Shown piece by piece: positions 53,091 through 61,058 of a stretch of DNA of 64,000 bases. How positions within the stretch are numbered: position 1 is the first letter of the stretch; each line of letters begins with the position of its first letter. The translations under genes were made by a program, and so were the position numbers. This DNA comes from Halalkalibacter suaedae (GTDB taxonomy: Bacteria; Bacillota; Bacilli; Bacillales; Bacillaceae_D), in assembly GCF_017939705.1 (NCBI RefSeq), contig NZ_JAGKSQ010000002.1, positions 124,001 through 188,000 on the forward strand. The letters run 5' to 3'. The notes beneath the pieces are model-generated. The model had not been told where the DNA came from, did no database searches, and was given only the letters and a program-made list of their open reading frames with translations.

Positions 53091-54107
53091 ATGATAGATT
53101 TACGAAGTGATACAGTTACAAAACCGACGAAAGCTATGAGAGAGGCAATGTTTCATGCTGAAGTTGGTGATGATGTTTACAAAGAGGATCCGACCGTCAC
53201 TAGACTTGAACAAATGGCTGCTGAGAAATTAGGAAAAGAATCTGCCCTTTTTGTTACGAGTGGTACGCAAGGGAATCAGATTGCTGTGTTAACGCATTGT
53301 CTACCTGGTAATGAGGTTTTGCTTGAGAAGGATTCTCATATTTTCTATTATGAAGGTGGAGCTATTTCGGCATTTGCTGGTGTTCAAACGAGAACGATCT
53401 CCGGAAATAAGGGTGCGATGGAGCCAAGTGAAGTGCAATCAGCTATTCGTGGTGATGACATTCATGAACCTGAAACGGGTCTAATATGTCTGGAGAACAC
53501 TCATAATCGTGCCGGTGGTGCTATTGTTTCAGTTGAAAACATGAGACAGATTTACGAGGTTGCTCAAAAGGCGAATGTTCCGGTCCATCTAGACGGAGCT
53601 CGGTTGTTTAATGCGGCAGTTGCTAAAGGCTGTGCGATTACCGAATTTACAAAGTATACAAGCTCAGTACAAATTTGTTTGTCAAAAGGTCTTGGTGCTC
53701 CAATCGGATCTATTATAGCAGGCGATCAGACATTTATTGAGAAAGCAAGAAAATGGAGAAAGAGACTTGGAGGTGGGTTACGCCAAGTCGGAACGATCGC
53801 TGCACCTGGAATTATCGCCTTATCTGATATGGTTGATCGTTTAGCGATGGATCATGAACTTGCGAAAAAGCTAGCCAATGGTATCCGTAATATTAGTGGG
53901 TTTGAAGTTGTCAACGATGTAGATACAAATATCGTCCTTATTGATGTGAAAGGAAAACAACTAACTTCGGCCAAAGTAATTGACCAACTTAAGAAGAGAG
54001 GAATCTTAGCTGTTTCATTTGGCCCAACGGTTATAAGACTCACAACTCATTATGATGTAAAGAATGAAGAGATTGATCAAACACTAGCTGTTTTTAACCA
54101 ACTTTAA
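53091..54107 (+). CDS. Threonine aldolase, low-specificity
   Basis: 338 residues, PLP fold-type I. Motifs: DLRSDTVTKPT at the start, VGDDVY, LFVTSGTQGNQ, LENTHNRAGG, PVHLDGARLFNAA and the PLP Lys in CLSKGLGAPIGS (Lys about 199). It cleaves L-threonine (or allo-threonine) to glycine and acetaldehyde. ATG follows AAAAGGAG. Monocistronic with a terminator. Confidence 0.93.
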   Translation: MIDLRSDTVTKPTKAMREAMFHAEVGDDVYKEDPTVTRLEQMAAEKLGKESALFVTSGTQGNQIAVLTHCLPGNEVLLEKDSHIFYYEGGAISAFAGVQTRTISGNKGAMEPSEVQSAIRGDDIHEPETGLICLENTHNRAGGAIVSVENMRQIYEVAQKANVPVHLDGARLFNAAVAKGCAITEFTKYTSSVQICLSKGLGAPIGSIIAGDQTFIEKARKWRKRLGGGLRQVGTIAAPGIIALSDMVDRLAMDHELAKKLANGIRNISGFEVVNDVDTNIVLIDVKGKQLTSAKVIDQLKKRGILAVSFGPTVIRLTTHYDVKNEEIDQTLAVFNQL

Positions 54108-54128
54108 ATATTATTTATCTGACACTAC

Positions 54129-54174
54129 AAAGGCTACTAATTAGGGAAATCACCCTCATTTAGTAGCTTTTTTC
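54129..54174 (+). terminator. Terminator after the threonine aldolase gene
   Basis: AAAGGCTACTAA pairs with TTAGTAGCTTTT, with a 20-base loop and T-run. Confidence 0.8.
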
Positions 54175-54244
54175 TTTAAGCTGAATACAGTAGCTGTTTT
54201 GATCATAGGTTGAAGTATCAAATACTGACTATAAGGAGACCTAA

Positions 54245-54889
54245 ATGAACAGACGTGAGACAGATAATGAGCATCGATTAATTGTAATCGGAGAAGGGGA
54301 GGTTTCAAGCCCTCCTGATCAAGTACATCTCCTCTTAGGTGTAATTACAGAAAATGAACAGGTGACTAAGGCTCAAAAAGAGAATGCTGATACCATTTCG
54401 GTGATTGTCAATGAAATAAAGAAAATGGGTGTAGGGGAAGAATCGATTCAAACAGCGACATACCGAGTCTCTCCTGAGTATGATTATATTGAGGGTGTGC
54501 AAATTTTTCGGGGCTACCGAGTCGTTCATTTATTGAAAATAGAAGTAAACCAAGTTAATCTAGCAGGACAGTTGATCGATATTGCAGTTGAAAATGGAGC
54601 CAATTCGATTGCTTCTATTGACTTTCTAGTGAATGATTCAGCTTCTCTTTATGAAGATGCATTAGTTCAAGCAATTGAGCAGGCACACCAAAAGGCAGAA
54701 CGAATGGTTTCGTCATTTGGAGGTAAGCTTCTGCCACTCCCTGTCAAACTAGTGGAGCTTACAGAGAGTACTTATAACCACAGGAATGAACCAATGGTCC
54801 TATCTGCATTTGATAGTGCTAGTACGCCTATTCAGTCAGGAGAATCAACGATAAAAGCTAGAGTTGAGATTCACTTTCGATACGAGTAA
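54245..54889 (+). CDS. SIMPL-domain (DUF541) protein
   Basis: 214 residues with the SIMPL pattern: IVIGEGEVSSPPDQVHLLLGVITE at the N-terminus, ALNVTKAQKEN-like TKAQKENADTISVI, EESIQTATYRVSPEYDY and the RVEIHFRYE end. No signal peptide is seen, so it is cytosolic here, unlike the periplasmic E. coli homologue. Function is unknown; the family was named for binding kinase signalling. ATG follows ATAAGGAG. Confidence 0.85.
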   Translation: MNRRETDNEHRLIVIGEGEVSSPPDQVHLLLGVITENEQVTKAQKENADTISVIVNEIKKMGVGEESIQTATYRVSPEYDYIEGVQIFRGYRVVHLLKIEVNQVNLAGQLIDIAVENGANSIASIDFLVNDSASLYEDALVQAIEQAHQKAERMVSSFGGKLLPLPVKLVELTESTYNHRNEPMVLSAFDSASTPIQSGESTIKARVEIHFRYE

Positions 54890-54929
54890 ATTGACATATA
54901 TGTTGAAGACCCTTGTTCAAGGAGTAAGT

Positions 54930-54963
54930 AAAAAAATGACCCCTTATTCAACGGAATAAGGGG
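54930..54963 (-). terminator. Terminator of the siderophore ATPase gene
   Basis: CCCCTTATTC and GAATAAGGGG form a 10-bp stem with a T-run on the - strand, just downstream of the - strand stop. Confidence 0.88.
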
Positions 54964-54965
54964 AT

Positions 54966-55793
54966 TTAGGCATTAACAGCGTTATTATATTTATTTTGCT
55001 TCAAAATACACCGACCTTTTCCATTCGGGATGCACATAGGTGTTCCGAATAGTGGGTCCGTTGCCACTTGGCATTCCATATTAAACACAGCCCTTACCAT
55101 CTCTGCATTAATGACATCCTCAGGTTTTCCTTCAGCAAATACTTTGCCATTCTTTATTGAAATAATGTGATGAGCATAGCGACAAGCTAGATTCAAATCG
55201 TGTAATACCATGACAATTGTTCGATTTTCCTTTTCATTTAATTCAAAAAGAAGATCGAGAATTTCAATTTGATGTGTCATATCTAAATACGTTGTTGGCT
55301 CGTCGAGTAAAATAATATCAGTATCTTGAGCAAGAGTCATCGCAATCCAAGCACGTTGTCTTTGCCCACCTGATAATTGATCAACTGCTTTGTCTTTATA
55401 TTCGGTAAGTCTTGTTGCTTCTAATGCATGATTTACTTTATTCTCATCATCTGCCGACCACTGTTTGAAAATCGATTGGTGGGGGTATCTACCTTGTTTG
55501 ACTAGCTGATAAACAGTAAGACCTTCAGGTGCAATCGGTGATTGAGGTAAGACAGCCATTTTTTTGGCAAGTTCCTTTGTTTGGATGGAGGTTATTTGCT
55601 TTCCTTCTATTATTACAGTTCCAGATGTAGGTTTTAATAACCGAGCAACTGATCGTAAAAGGGTCGACTTCCCACAACCATTTCCTCCGATAAAGACGGA
55701 TATCTGTCCTTTAGGAATCGTTACATTAAGATCATCGATAATTAGAGACTCACCATATCCAATTGATAATGCTTGAGTTTCGATGGAATTCAT
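54966..55793 (-). CDS. Siderophore ABC transporter ATPase (FecE/YusV type)
   Basis: 275 residues: Walker A GGNGCGKST, Q-loop LPQSPIAPEGLTV, signature LSGGQRQRAWIA, Walker B DIILLDEPTTYLD and switch His in VLHDLN. The sequence matches iron-siderophore/vitamin B12 ATPases (FhuC/YusV). In B. subtilis YusV serves several siderophore permeases; here too the gene is alone, without permease or binding protein, and a Fur box precedes it. ATG 55793 follows AAAGGAG. Confidence 0.92.
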   Translation of the reverse strand: MNSIETQALSIGYGESLIIDDLNVTIPKGQISVFIGGNGCGKSTLLRSVARLLKPTSGTVIIEGKQITSIQTKELAKKMAVLPQSPIAPEGLTVYQLVKQGRYPHQSIFKQWSADDENKVNHALEATRLTEYKDKAVDQLSGGQRQRAWIAMTLAQDTDIILLDEPTTYLDMTHQIEILDLLFELNEKENRTIVMVLHDLNLACRYAHHIISIKNGKVFAEGKPEDVINAEMVRAVFNMECQVATDPLFGTPMCIPNGKGRCILKQNKYNNAVNA

Positions 55794-55829
55794 TATCTCG
55801 CTCCTTTACGAACAATTAATTAACAATAA

Positions 55830-55844
55830 CGATATTCATTCTCA
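55830..55844 (-). promoter_or_regulatory. Fur box upstream of the siderophore ATPase gene
   Basis: On the - strand TGAGAATGAATATCG matches TGATAATNATTATCA at 11 of 14 positions and lies about 35 bases upstream of the start codon. Iron-repressed expression is expected. Confidence 0.72.
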
Positions 55845-56029
55845 ATTAGTTTACGTTGTCTCATTCCCTTTTGTCAAGGTATTCCTTTATTGAGTGAGTC
55901 GTTTCCTCGAATCTACTCAAAGGGACTTTTTCTGTGGCCTCATTTGTTCATTATACTTGTCTGTTTTTGTTGAACAATGATGTCTTTTATTTAGTTCATT
56001 TTTTTTCTGTAAATAATGTCACAAAACAC

Positions 56030-56059
56030 TTGTATAGACGAGAATAACAGATGTAAAAT
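56030..56059 (+). promoter_or_regulatory. Possible promoter of the small gene at 56095
   Basis: TTGTAT at 56030-56035 and TAAAAT at 56054-56059, spacer 18, about 36 bases before the start codon. Confidence 0.35.
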
Positions 56060-56094
56060 CCTAGAAACACGAGCTATAGAAAGGGGTGGGAAGG

Positions 56095-56310
56095 GTGTTA
56101 GAAAAATATTTACAGGAGTCCTTTGGTATAACGAAGTTCGACGTCTTAATATCGCCACTGACAAATAAGAAGACAACGATTCAACAGCTGTTGCGGACAT
56201 TTGAAGAAAATGGCCGTACAGATAATGTATTTAACAAGCTTCAAAAGATTCAAGTTTTGGGAAGGAAGGGTGTGATTGTCTATTTAACGAAAATGTCTGA
56301 TCATCAATAG
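56095..56310 (+). CDS. Small basic hypothetical protein
   Basis: 71 residues. GTG 56095 with AAAGGGG 8 bases upstream is preferred to the GTG at 56086 that overlaps this site. The sequence (KYLQESFGITKFDVLISPLTNKKTTIQQLL...KIQVLGRKGVIVYLTKMS) looks like a small alpha/beta fold; no family recognised. A hairpin follows. Confidence 0.6.
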   Translation: MLEKYLQESFGITKFDVLISPLTNKKTTIQQLLRTFEENGRTDNVFNKLQKIQVLGRKGVIVYLTKMSDHQ

Positions 56311-56326
56311 TCCATTTATAATAGTA

Positions 56327-56367
56327 AAGGGATGAATCAAAGTCATACTTTGATTCATCCCTTATCT
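56327..56367. terminator. Hairpin after the 56095 gene
   Basis: AAGGGATGAATCAAAGT and ACTTTGATTCATCCCTT form a perfect 17-bp stem with a 3-base loop between convergent genes; the U-tract is weak. Confidence 0.7.
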
Positions 56368-56386
56368 TTGTACATATCACTAATCG

Positions 56387-56518
56387 TTACTCTTTTTCTT
56401 CCTTTTTGACTCGGATCATTGCTTTTCTTTTTTCATCCGACTTTGCTTCTTTTTTTAGTTCTTTTTTTAGTTCCTTTTTGGGATTTTCCTGTCTAGCATA
56501 CCAAGAGATGATTTTCAT
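56387..56518 (-). CDS. 43-residue lysine-rich miniprotein
   Basis: ATG (complement of 56516-56518) is preceded by AGGTGGG at 8 bases. The product begins MKIISWYARQENP and continues with KKELKKELKKEAK, then AMIRVKKEEKE, i.e. a highly basic helix after a short aromatic start. It could bind nucleic acid or be a membrane-active or ribosome-associated peptide; no family is known to me. Confidence 0.55.
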   Translation of the reverse strand: MKIISWYARQENPKKELKKELKKEAKSDEKRKAMIRVKKEEKE

Positions 56519-56606
56519 TCTAACACCCACCTATTTAATAATTTGATGCTTTGTCCATCTATATGTCTCAAAACTCAAATTATGTCATAGATTTGTTCTA
56601 TTAGGT

Positions 56607-57005
56607 TTAATAGAGCATCGTTTGGTCATGATAATATTTAAATTCTAACAAGTTATTTGCTGGATCGATCAAAAAGAATGTAATATGTTCCTCTTGTTTG
56701 CCTTTGAAACGTGTCATGATCTCTTGAAAGAAAGGTAACTTGTTCTTTTCAGCCATCATTAGTAGTTGATCGAACTCTTTTTTATCAGTAAAGGTAATAC
56801 CGAAATGTCTTGGATACATTTGAGGTTTTGCATCAATCGACTCTGGGTTTAAATGACAAACGACCTGGTCCCCAAAAAAGTTGAATGTCACTCGGTCATC
56901 ATATCTTCTTGCTAGCTCACAGCCTAATTGCTCATAAAAATCCACCGTTTCATCTAATTCCTTACAAGGAATGGCTAAGTGGAAAACTTTGTTTTGCTCT
57001 CTCAT
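56607..57005 (-). CDS. VOC (glyoxalase/dioxygenase) superfamily protein
   Basis: 132 residues, single VOC module: VFHLAIPCKELDETVDFYEQLGCEL at the start with His about 9, RHFGITF (about 66) and FFLIDPANNLLEFKYY (Glu about 121), giving the H/H/E metal ligands. ATGA overlap links it to the phosphosulfolactate synthase gene. It may act on a sulfolactate-related or unrelated metabolite. Confidence 0.85.
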   Translation of the reverse strand: MREQNKVFHLAIPCKELDETVDFYEQLGCELARRYDDRVTFNFFGDQVVCHLNPESIDAKPQMYPRHFGITFTDKKEFDQLLMMAEKNKLPFFQEIMTRFKGKQEEHITFFLIDPANNLLEFKYYHDQTMLY

Positions 57006-57790
57006 ATTTTCTCCTCCTGTTCGGCTAAGTAAAAGGTATCTGAACGTAAACCAAGTCTTAGGGTTTCAAGCGAAATAATATCAGTAAAGGGGATATTTCC
57101 TACGTTTACGTTTGGACCTACTTTTTTAATGAAATGGGTTTGCATCTTTTTAGTTGGAGCTTCAAAGATCATATTGTTTAGATCTAAGTCAGAAGAAACG
57201 ATCTGTTCAACAATGTCGTCACGAATCTCACCATTGCGTTGACAAATACCCGATGTTCCGCTTTCTCTTGCTTCTGTAATTACTTTTGTTGAGCCAGCTT
57301 CGAAATCTTCGTAAATATATTCAATCCATTCAGATGTACAGAGTGTTTCTGATTTATCGACATCCTTACTGCCAACTTCACTTAATACTAGAAAGTCTTT
57401 CGAAAAATCTTTGATGAATGAAGCTTTTTCAGTATTTGTTATATCAATTGTTCCATTTGAAATTTCGACATAATTACAATAGTAGCTTTTACAATACTGG
57501 TAGAATTGCTCTACTTTGTTTTGACTTAGAAATTTCTCGAATAAGGTTCCTCCAAAAAAATAGTGAATGTTGGCTTCAAGGAGGCATTCCATTTTCTTTT
57601 GCAAATCGACTGATACTAGTGAGGTTCCCCACCCGAATTTCACGAAATCGACAAGATGTCCATGACTTGTGATTGTGTCCTTAAACTGGTTAAGTGAGAT
57701 CCCATTATCAATGAGGAGTGTTAGTCCTTTGGATCGAGGCTTAAGATCTCGGCTGGGCAGTGTTAATTCAGTTAAAAGTAGGTTATTCAT
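57002..57790 (-). CDS. yitD: Phosphosulfolactate synthase (ComA/YitD family)
   Basis: 262 residues, TIM barrel. Signatures: GLTLLIDNGISLNQFKDTI (about 23-41), VDFVKFGWGTSLV, NIHYFFGGTLFEKFL, YVEISNGTIDI and FLVLSEVGSKD. ComA adds sulfite to phosphoenolpyruvate to give 2-phosphosulfolactate. It overlaps the phosphatase gene upstream by 4 bases and the VOC gene downstream by 4. In B. subtilis YitD belongs to the yitBCD set, expressed in the mother cell, and spores contain 3-sulfolactate. Confidence 0.9.
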   Translation of the reverse strand: MNNLLLTELTLPSRDLKPRSKGLTLLIDNGISLNQFKDTITSHGHLVDFVKFGWGTSLVSVDLQKKMECLLEANIHYFFGGTLFEKFLSQNKVEQFYQYCKSYYCNYVEISNGTIDITNTEKASFIKDFSKDFLVLSEVGSKDVDKSETLCTSEWIEYIYEDFEAGSTKVITEARESGTSGICQRNGEIRDDIVEQIVSSDLDLNNMIFEAPTKKMQTHFIKKVGPNVNVGNIPFTDIISLETLRLGLRSDTFYLAEQEEKI

Positions 57791-58482
57791 AGGTCAATCC
57801 TCACTATCTTTGGTATATTTTTTTGTTGCTTCACACCCATCACAAATGGCGTGTGTACCTCCTTTGTACAATAATCAATATCCAGTTTGTTAAAGAGGTT
57901 ATTTTTTGGGTCGAAAAATTTCTGGGCAACATGTGCCTGCTTAATACGGTTAATAACGGTTTCAGGTGGTAGAGCTTGATCTTCAAGAATGATTCCTCTT
58001 ATATACTCCGCACATGCTAAATCATCATCACCAGTCGGATGGGATGCAATAATGTTCATTGAGATGTTTTCTTTCTGTATTTTCTCAATGAGATGGTTGA
58101 TATAATTAGCAGTTGTTCTTGCATTTGAAAAACCGGTCACGAATACATGGTCAGCGTGTAAGGAGTTGAGAGTCGCCTTTACGCCGTTGGTTGTTTTTTG
58201 TACCAATGTTCTACCTTGAACGTTCGTTGTTATGCTTGCAGGGGAATTATCGAGATCAAACCCAGGGACGCCAACCCCATTTACCTCCCCGGCTAAAAGC
58301 AGATCTGGTTGACTCCGCTTTAAACGGAAAGCCTCTTCAGTGGCTTTGGCTAACCAAATTTCATATACTCCGTGAATAAAAGCGTAATGGGCAACTGTAA
58401 AAGCACGGATGACATCAATAATGACATTGATATCAGCTTTCGGAACGGTTAGGTCATTGCCTTGGTAAATTGAAATGTTCAT
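57787..58482 (-). CDS. yitC: 2-phosphosulfolactate phosphatase (ComB/YitC family)
   Basis: 231 residues with ComB-family blocks: VIIDVIRAFTVAHYAF near residue 20-36, LLAGEVNGVGVPGFDLDNSP, TTNGVKATLNSLHADHVFVTGFSNARTTANY and ASHPTGDDDLACAEYIRG. It dephosphorylates phosphosulfolactate to sulfolactate. ATG follows GGGAGAGAG. It heads the - strand operon yitC-yitD-VOC; yitB is not present. Confidence 0.9.
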   Translation of the reverse strand: MNISIYQGNDLTVPKADINVIIDVIRAFTVAHYAFIHGVYEIWLAKATEEAFRLKRSQPDLLLAGEVNGVGVPGFDLDNSPASITTNVQGRTLVQKTTNGVKATLNSLHADHVFVTGFSNARTTANYINHLIEKIQKENISMNIIASHPTGDDDLACAEYIRGIILEDQALPPETVINRIKQAHVAQKFFDPKNNLFNKLDIDYCTKEVHTPFVMGVKQQKNIPKIVRIDL

Positions 58483-58651
58483 AATCTCTCTCCCATGTAA
58501 AACGATGTCAGGTTAGCGTATTCGCCTATTGTCGTTGTTGTTACTGCCTATCAGAAAATTAGGCAGTGGTTTAATTTGTAGTAAAAATGGATTGATGAGC
58601 GGGTGCTAGTATGGTACAAAGAGATAAGAGATAATTAAATATGATTCACTA

Positions 58652-58731
58652 CTAGGGGTGCGTGATTAGCTGAGAGAGACGTTCTGTCTTAACCCTTATA
58701 ACCTGATCTAGTTCATACTAGCGTAGGGAAG
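58652..58731 (+). ncRNA. TPP riboswitch upstream of ylmB-tenA
   Basis: Aptamer elements in order: CTAGGGGTGC, GCTGAGAGAG, AACCCTTATAACCTGATCTAG and TTCATACTAGCGTAGGGAAG. The second TPP element of the window; it controls the pyrimidine salvage genes that follow. Confidence 0.93.
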
Positions 58732-58772
58732 AAGTGTGTCCATTATTCGTTACAACGACTAGTATTTGGGAC

Positions 58773-58810
58773 AAGAACCACTTCTTTTGGAGAAGTGGTT
58801 TTCTTTATTT
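58773..58810 (+). terminator. Expression-platform terminator of the second TPP riboswitch
   Basis: AACCACTTCT pairs with AGAAGTGGTT, followed by TTCTTTATTTT. AAGAAGTG at the aptamer's 3' end (58729-58736) is complementary to CACTTCTT in the terminator arm (58779-58786), a plausible antiterminator. Confidence 0.88.
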
Positions 58811-58823
58811 TAGGGAGGAATTT

Positions 58824-60095
58824 ATGGATAAATTAAAGTTTCTTATTAATCAAGTAGATCAACGAAAAGACGAAATGATTGAATTAGTAAAAACATTAAT
58901 TAGCTATCAGACTCCTGCACCACCAGCACGCAACACAGCAGAAGCTCAAGCCTTTATTGCTAGTTTTTTGAAAAGGCATGGGTTTGAGATTGACATGTGG
59001 GATGTGTATCCGGGAGATCCCAATGTCGTAGGGACGTTAAAGGGGAGTCAGTCCACTGAATACAAAAGTTTAATTTTGAATGGGCATATTGATGTTGCTG
59101 AGGTGAACCCTGAGGAGAAGTGGGAGGGGAATCCGTTCACACCAATTGTTAGGGACGACTGTATTATTGGTCGTGGGGCAGCGGATATGAAGGGTGGTCT
59201 AGCCGGAGCTTTGTTTGCTATTAAGTTGCTTCACGAAGCAAATATTGAGTTACCTGGTGATCTCTTTTTTCAGTCAGTTATTGGGGAAGAGGTAGGAGAG
59301 GCTGGTACACTTCAATGCTGCAATCGAGGCTACAAAGCTGACTTTGCTGTTGTTGTTGATACGAGTGATTTACATATTCAAGGACAAGGTGGCGTAATTA
59401 CTGGCTGGATTACGCTAAAAAGTGATCAAACCTATCATGATGCCACTAGAAGAAGCATGATTCACGCAGGAGGCAAGCTTGTAGCGGCAAGTGCAATTGA
59501 AAAAATGATGAAGATTATTGACGGATTACAGGAGCTTGAGCGTCATTGGGCAATTACCAAGAGCTATCCTGGCATTCCGGCAGGTGCGAACACGATTAAT
59601 CCAGCTGTTATTGAGGGTGGACGCCATGCAGCGTTTGTTGCAGATGAATGTCGTCTATGGATTACGGTTCATTTTTATCCGGATGAGACACATGAACAAG
59701 TCGCAAAAGAAGTGGAAGAGCATATAAAAAATGTTGCTCAAGGCGATATCTGGTTACGAGACCATCCTCCAATTTTTACTTGGGGTGGAAGCTCGATGAT
59801 TGAGGAGCGTGGCGAGATCTTTCCGTCACTTGAAGTTGATCCATTCAATCCTGCGGTAACGTTACTAGCTGCTGCACATAAGCAAGTTAGTGGAAAAGAG
59901 GTAGTCCAAGATGTTTCACCAACTGTTACAGATGGTGGTTGGTTTGGTGATGCTGGGGTTCCAGCAGTGATCTATGGACCTGGTAACTTAATGAACGCCC
60001 ATTCGGTAAATGAACAAGTGTCAATTGAACAGCTCGTTGAATTTACTAAGGTCCTTGTTTCGTTTATTTATCAGTGGAGCCACCAAGAAAAATAG
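58824..60095 (+). CDS. ylmB: Formylaminopyrimidine deformylase-type M20 hydrolase (YlmB)
   Basis: 423 residues, M20 metallopeptidase fold: metal motifs LNGHIDVAEV, GRGAADMKGG, GEEVGEAG and the C-terminal NAHSVNEQVSI; a dimerisation domain in between. YlmB deformylates or hydrolyses base-degraded thiamine (formyl-aminopyrimidine), feeding TenA. The TPP riboswitch and the tenA neighbour identify it among M20 enzymes. ATG 58824 follows AGGGAGG. Confidence 0.92.
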   Translation: MDKLKFLINQVDQRKDEMIELVKTLISYQTPAPPARNTAEAQAFIASFLKRHGFEIDMWDVYPGDPNVVGTLKGSQSTEYKSLILNGHIDVAEVNPEEKWEGNPFTPIVRDDCIIGRGAADMKGGLAGALFAIKLLHEANIELPGDLFFQSVIGEEVGEAGTLQCCNRGYKADFAVVVDTSDLHIQGQGGVITGWITLKSDQTYHDATRRSMIHAGGKLVAASAIEKMMKIIDGLQELERHWAITKSYPGIPAGANTINPAVIEGGRHAAFVADECRLWITVHFYPDETHEQVAKEVEEHIKNVAQGDIWLRDHPPIFTWGGSSMIEERGEIFPSLEVDPFNPAVTLLAAAHKQVSGKEVVQDVSPTVTDGGWFGDAGVPAVIYGPGNLMNAHSVNEQVSIEQLVEFTKVLVSFIYQWSHQEK

Positions 60096-60106
60096 AGAGG
60101 ATGTTA

Positions 60107-60787
60107 ATGATGATGAAATTTAGTGAACGTTTATATGATAAGCTGCAACCGATCTGGAGACAAAATCATGATCATCCATTTGTACGTGGAATTGGTGATG
60201 GCACGCTAGAACGCGAGAAATTCCGTTTCTTCATGATTCAAGATTACTTATACTTGATTGATTATGCCAAATTATTCGCACTCGGTGCAATGAAGGCAGA
60301 TACAGTTGAAACAATGGGTAAATTTGCCGGATTACTTAATTCGACTCTCAATGAAGAAATGTCATTACATCGTCAGTATGCCGCGAAATTTGGAATTACT
60401 GAAGATGAATTTGAACAAGCCAAACCAGCACCAACGACGCTTGCTTATACGCATTATATGCTTCATGTTGGCCAGAATGGTACACTTGCGGATCTTGTTG
60501 CAGCTGTCCTCCCGTGCATGTGGAGTTACTGGGAAATAGGCAAAGAGCTTAGTCAGATTCCTGGGGCAAGCGATCACGAGTTTTATGGTGAGTGGATTAA
60601 AATGTACTCCTCAAGTGAATTTGGAGAACTTGCTGAGTGGTGCATTGATTTACTTGATCAACTAACAGAAAATAAGCCTGAGGCTGAGCTTGTAAAACTT
60701 GAAGAGATTTTCTTGAATACGACTCGCTTTGAGTATATGTTTTGGGAAATGTCGTATCGTCTTGAAATGTGGCCAACAGATGAGTAA
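60107..60787 (+). CDS. tenA: Aminopyrimidine aminohydrolase TenA
   Basis: 226 residues, all-helical TenA fold: HPFVRGIGDGTLEREKFRFFMIQDYLYL (about 20-48), FAGLLNSTLNEEMSLH, PTTLAYTHYM, VLPCMWSYWEIG (catalytic Cys about 135) and ARFEYMFWEMSYRLE-like TRFEYMFWEMSYRLEMW. It hydrolyses aminopyrimidine to hydroxymethylpyrimidine. Three ATGs are possible (60107, 60110, 60113); 60107 lies 6 bases after AGAGAGG. It is downstream of ylmB in the same TPP-controlled transcript. Confidence 0.93.
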   Translation: MMMKFSERLYDKLQPIWRQNHDHPFVRGIGDGTLEREKFRFFMIQDYLYLIDYAKLFALGAMKADTVETMGKFAGLLNSTLNEEMSLHRQYAAKFGITEDEFEQAKPAPTTLAYTHYMLHVGQNGTLADLVAAVLPCMWSYWEIGKELSQIPGASDHEFYGEWIKMYSSSEFGELAEWCIDLLDQLTENKPEAELVKLEEIFLNTTRFEYMFWEMSYRLEMWPTDE

Positions 60788-60879
60788 GATTGCTTTATAA
60801 TTTAGTTGACTTGTAGAGGCTGAGACAAAAGTGATGTAACTAATAGAAAATCCGAACAAGGGTGGTTGGCGGAAGTAAA

Positions 60880-60998
60880 CCGCTCCTGAAATATACTTCG
60901 CTTTCCGCGGGAAGCCGGTGAGCCTCCTCGGCTACGCCTGTGGGGTCTCACCTTTGGCTTTATCATCCCGCAGGAGTCTACGTATATTTCATCCGCTA
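60880..60998 (+). repeat. Modular palindromic intergenic repeat, copy B
   Basis: Nearly identical to copy A in reverse orientation (single-base differences only). Preceded by the lead-in GAGGCTGAGACAAAAGTGAT at 60816-60835 as in copy C. It lies between tenA and the YolD-like gene's promoter. Confidence 0.85.
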
Positions 60999-61058
60999 AA
61001 TTATTGCATTGTTCGGTATTTCAGTTAAAAACTTTAGATATCCTAGTCTTATTTTGGA

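Larger units (their letters stand above)
55794..56094. other. Intergenic region with Fur box and a weak promoter
   Basis: Contains the Fur box at 55830-55844 and, towards 56095, a candidate promoter TTGTAT/TAAAAT with an 18-base spacer at 56030-56059. No supported gene is seen; a minus-strand open frame across 55991-56200 lacks a ribosome site. Confidence 0.5.
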
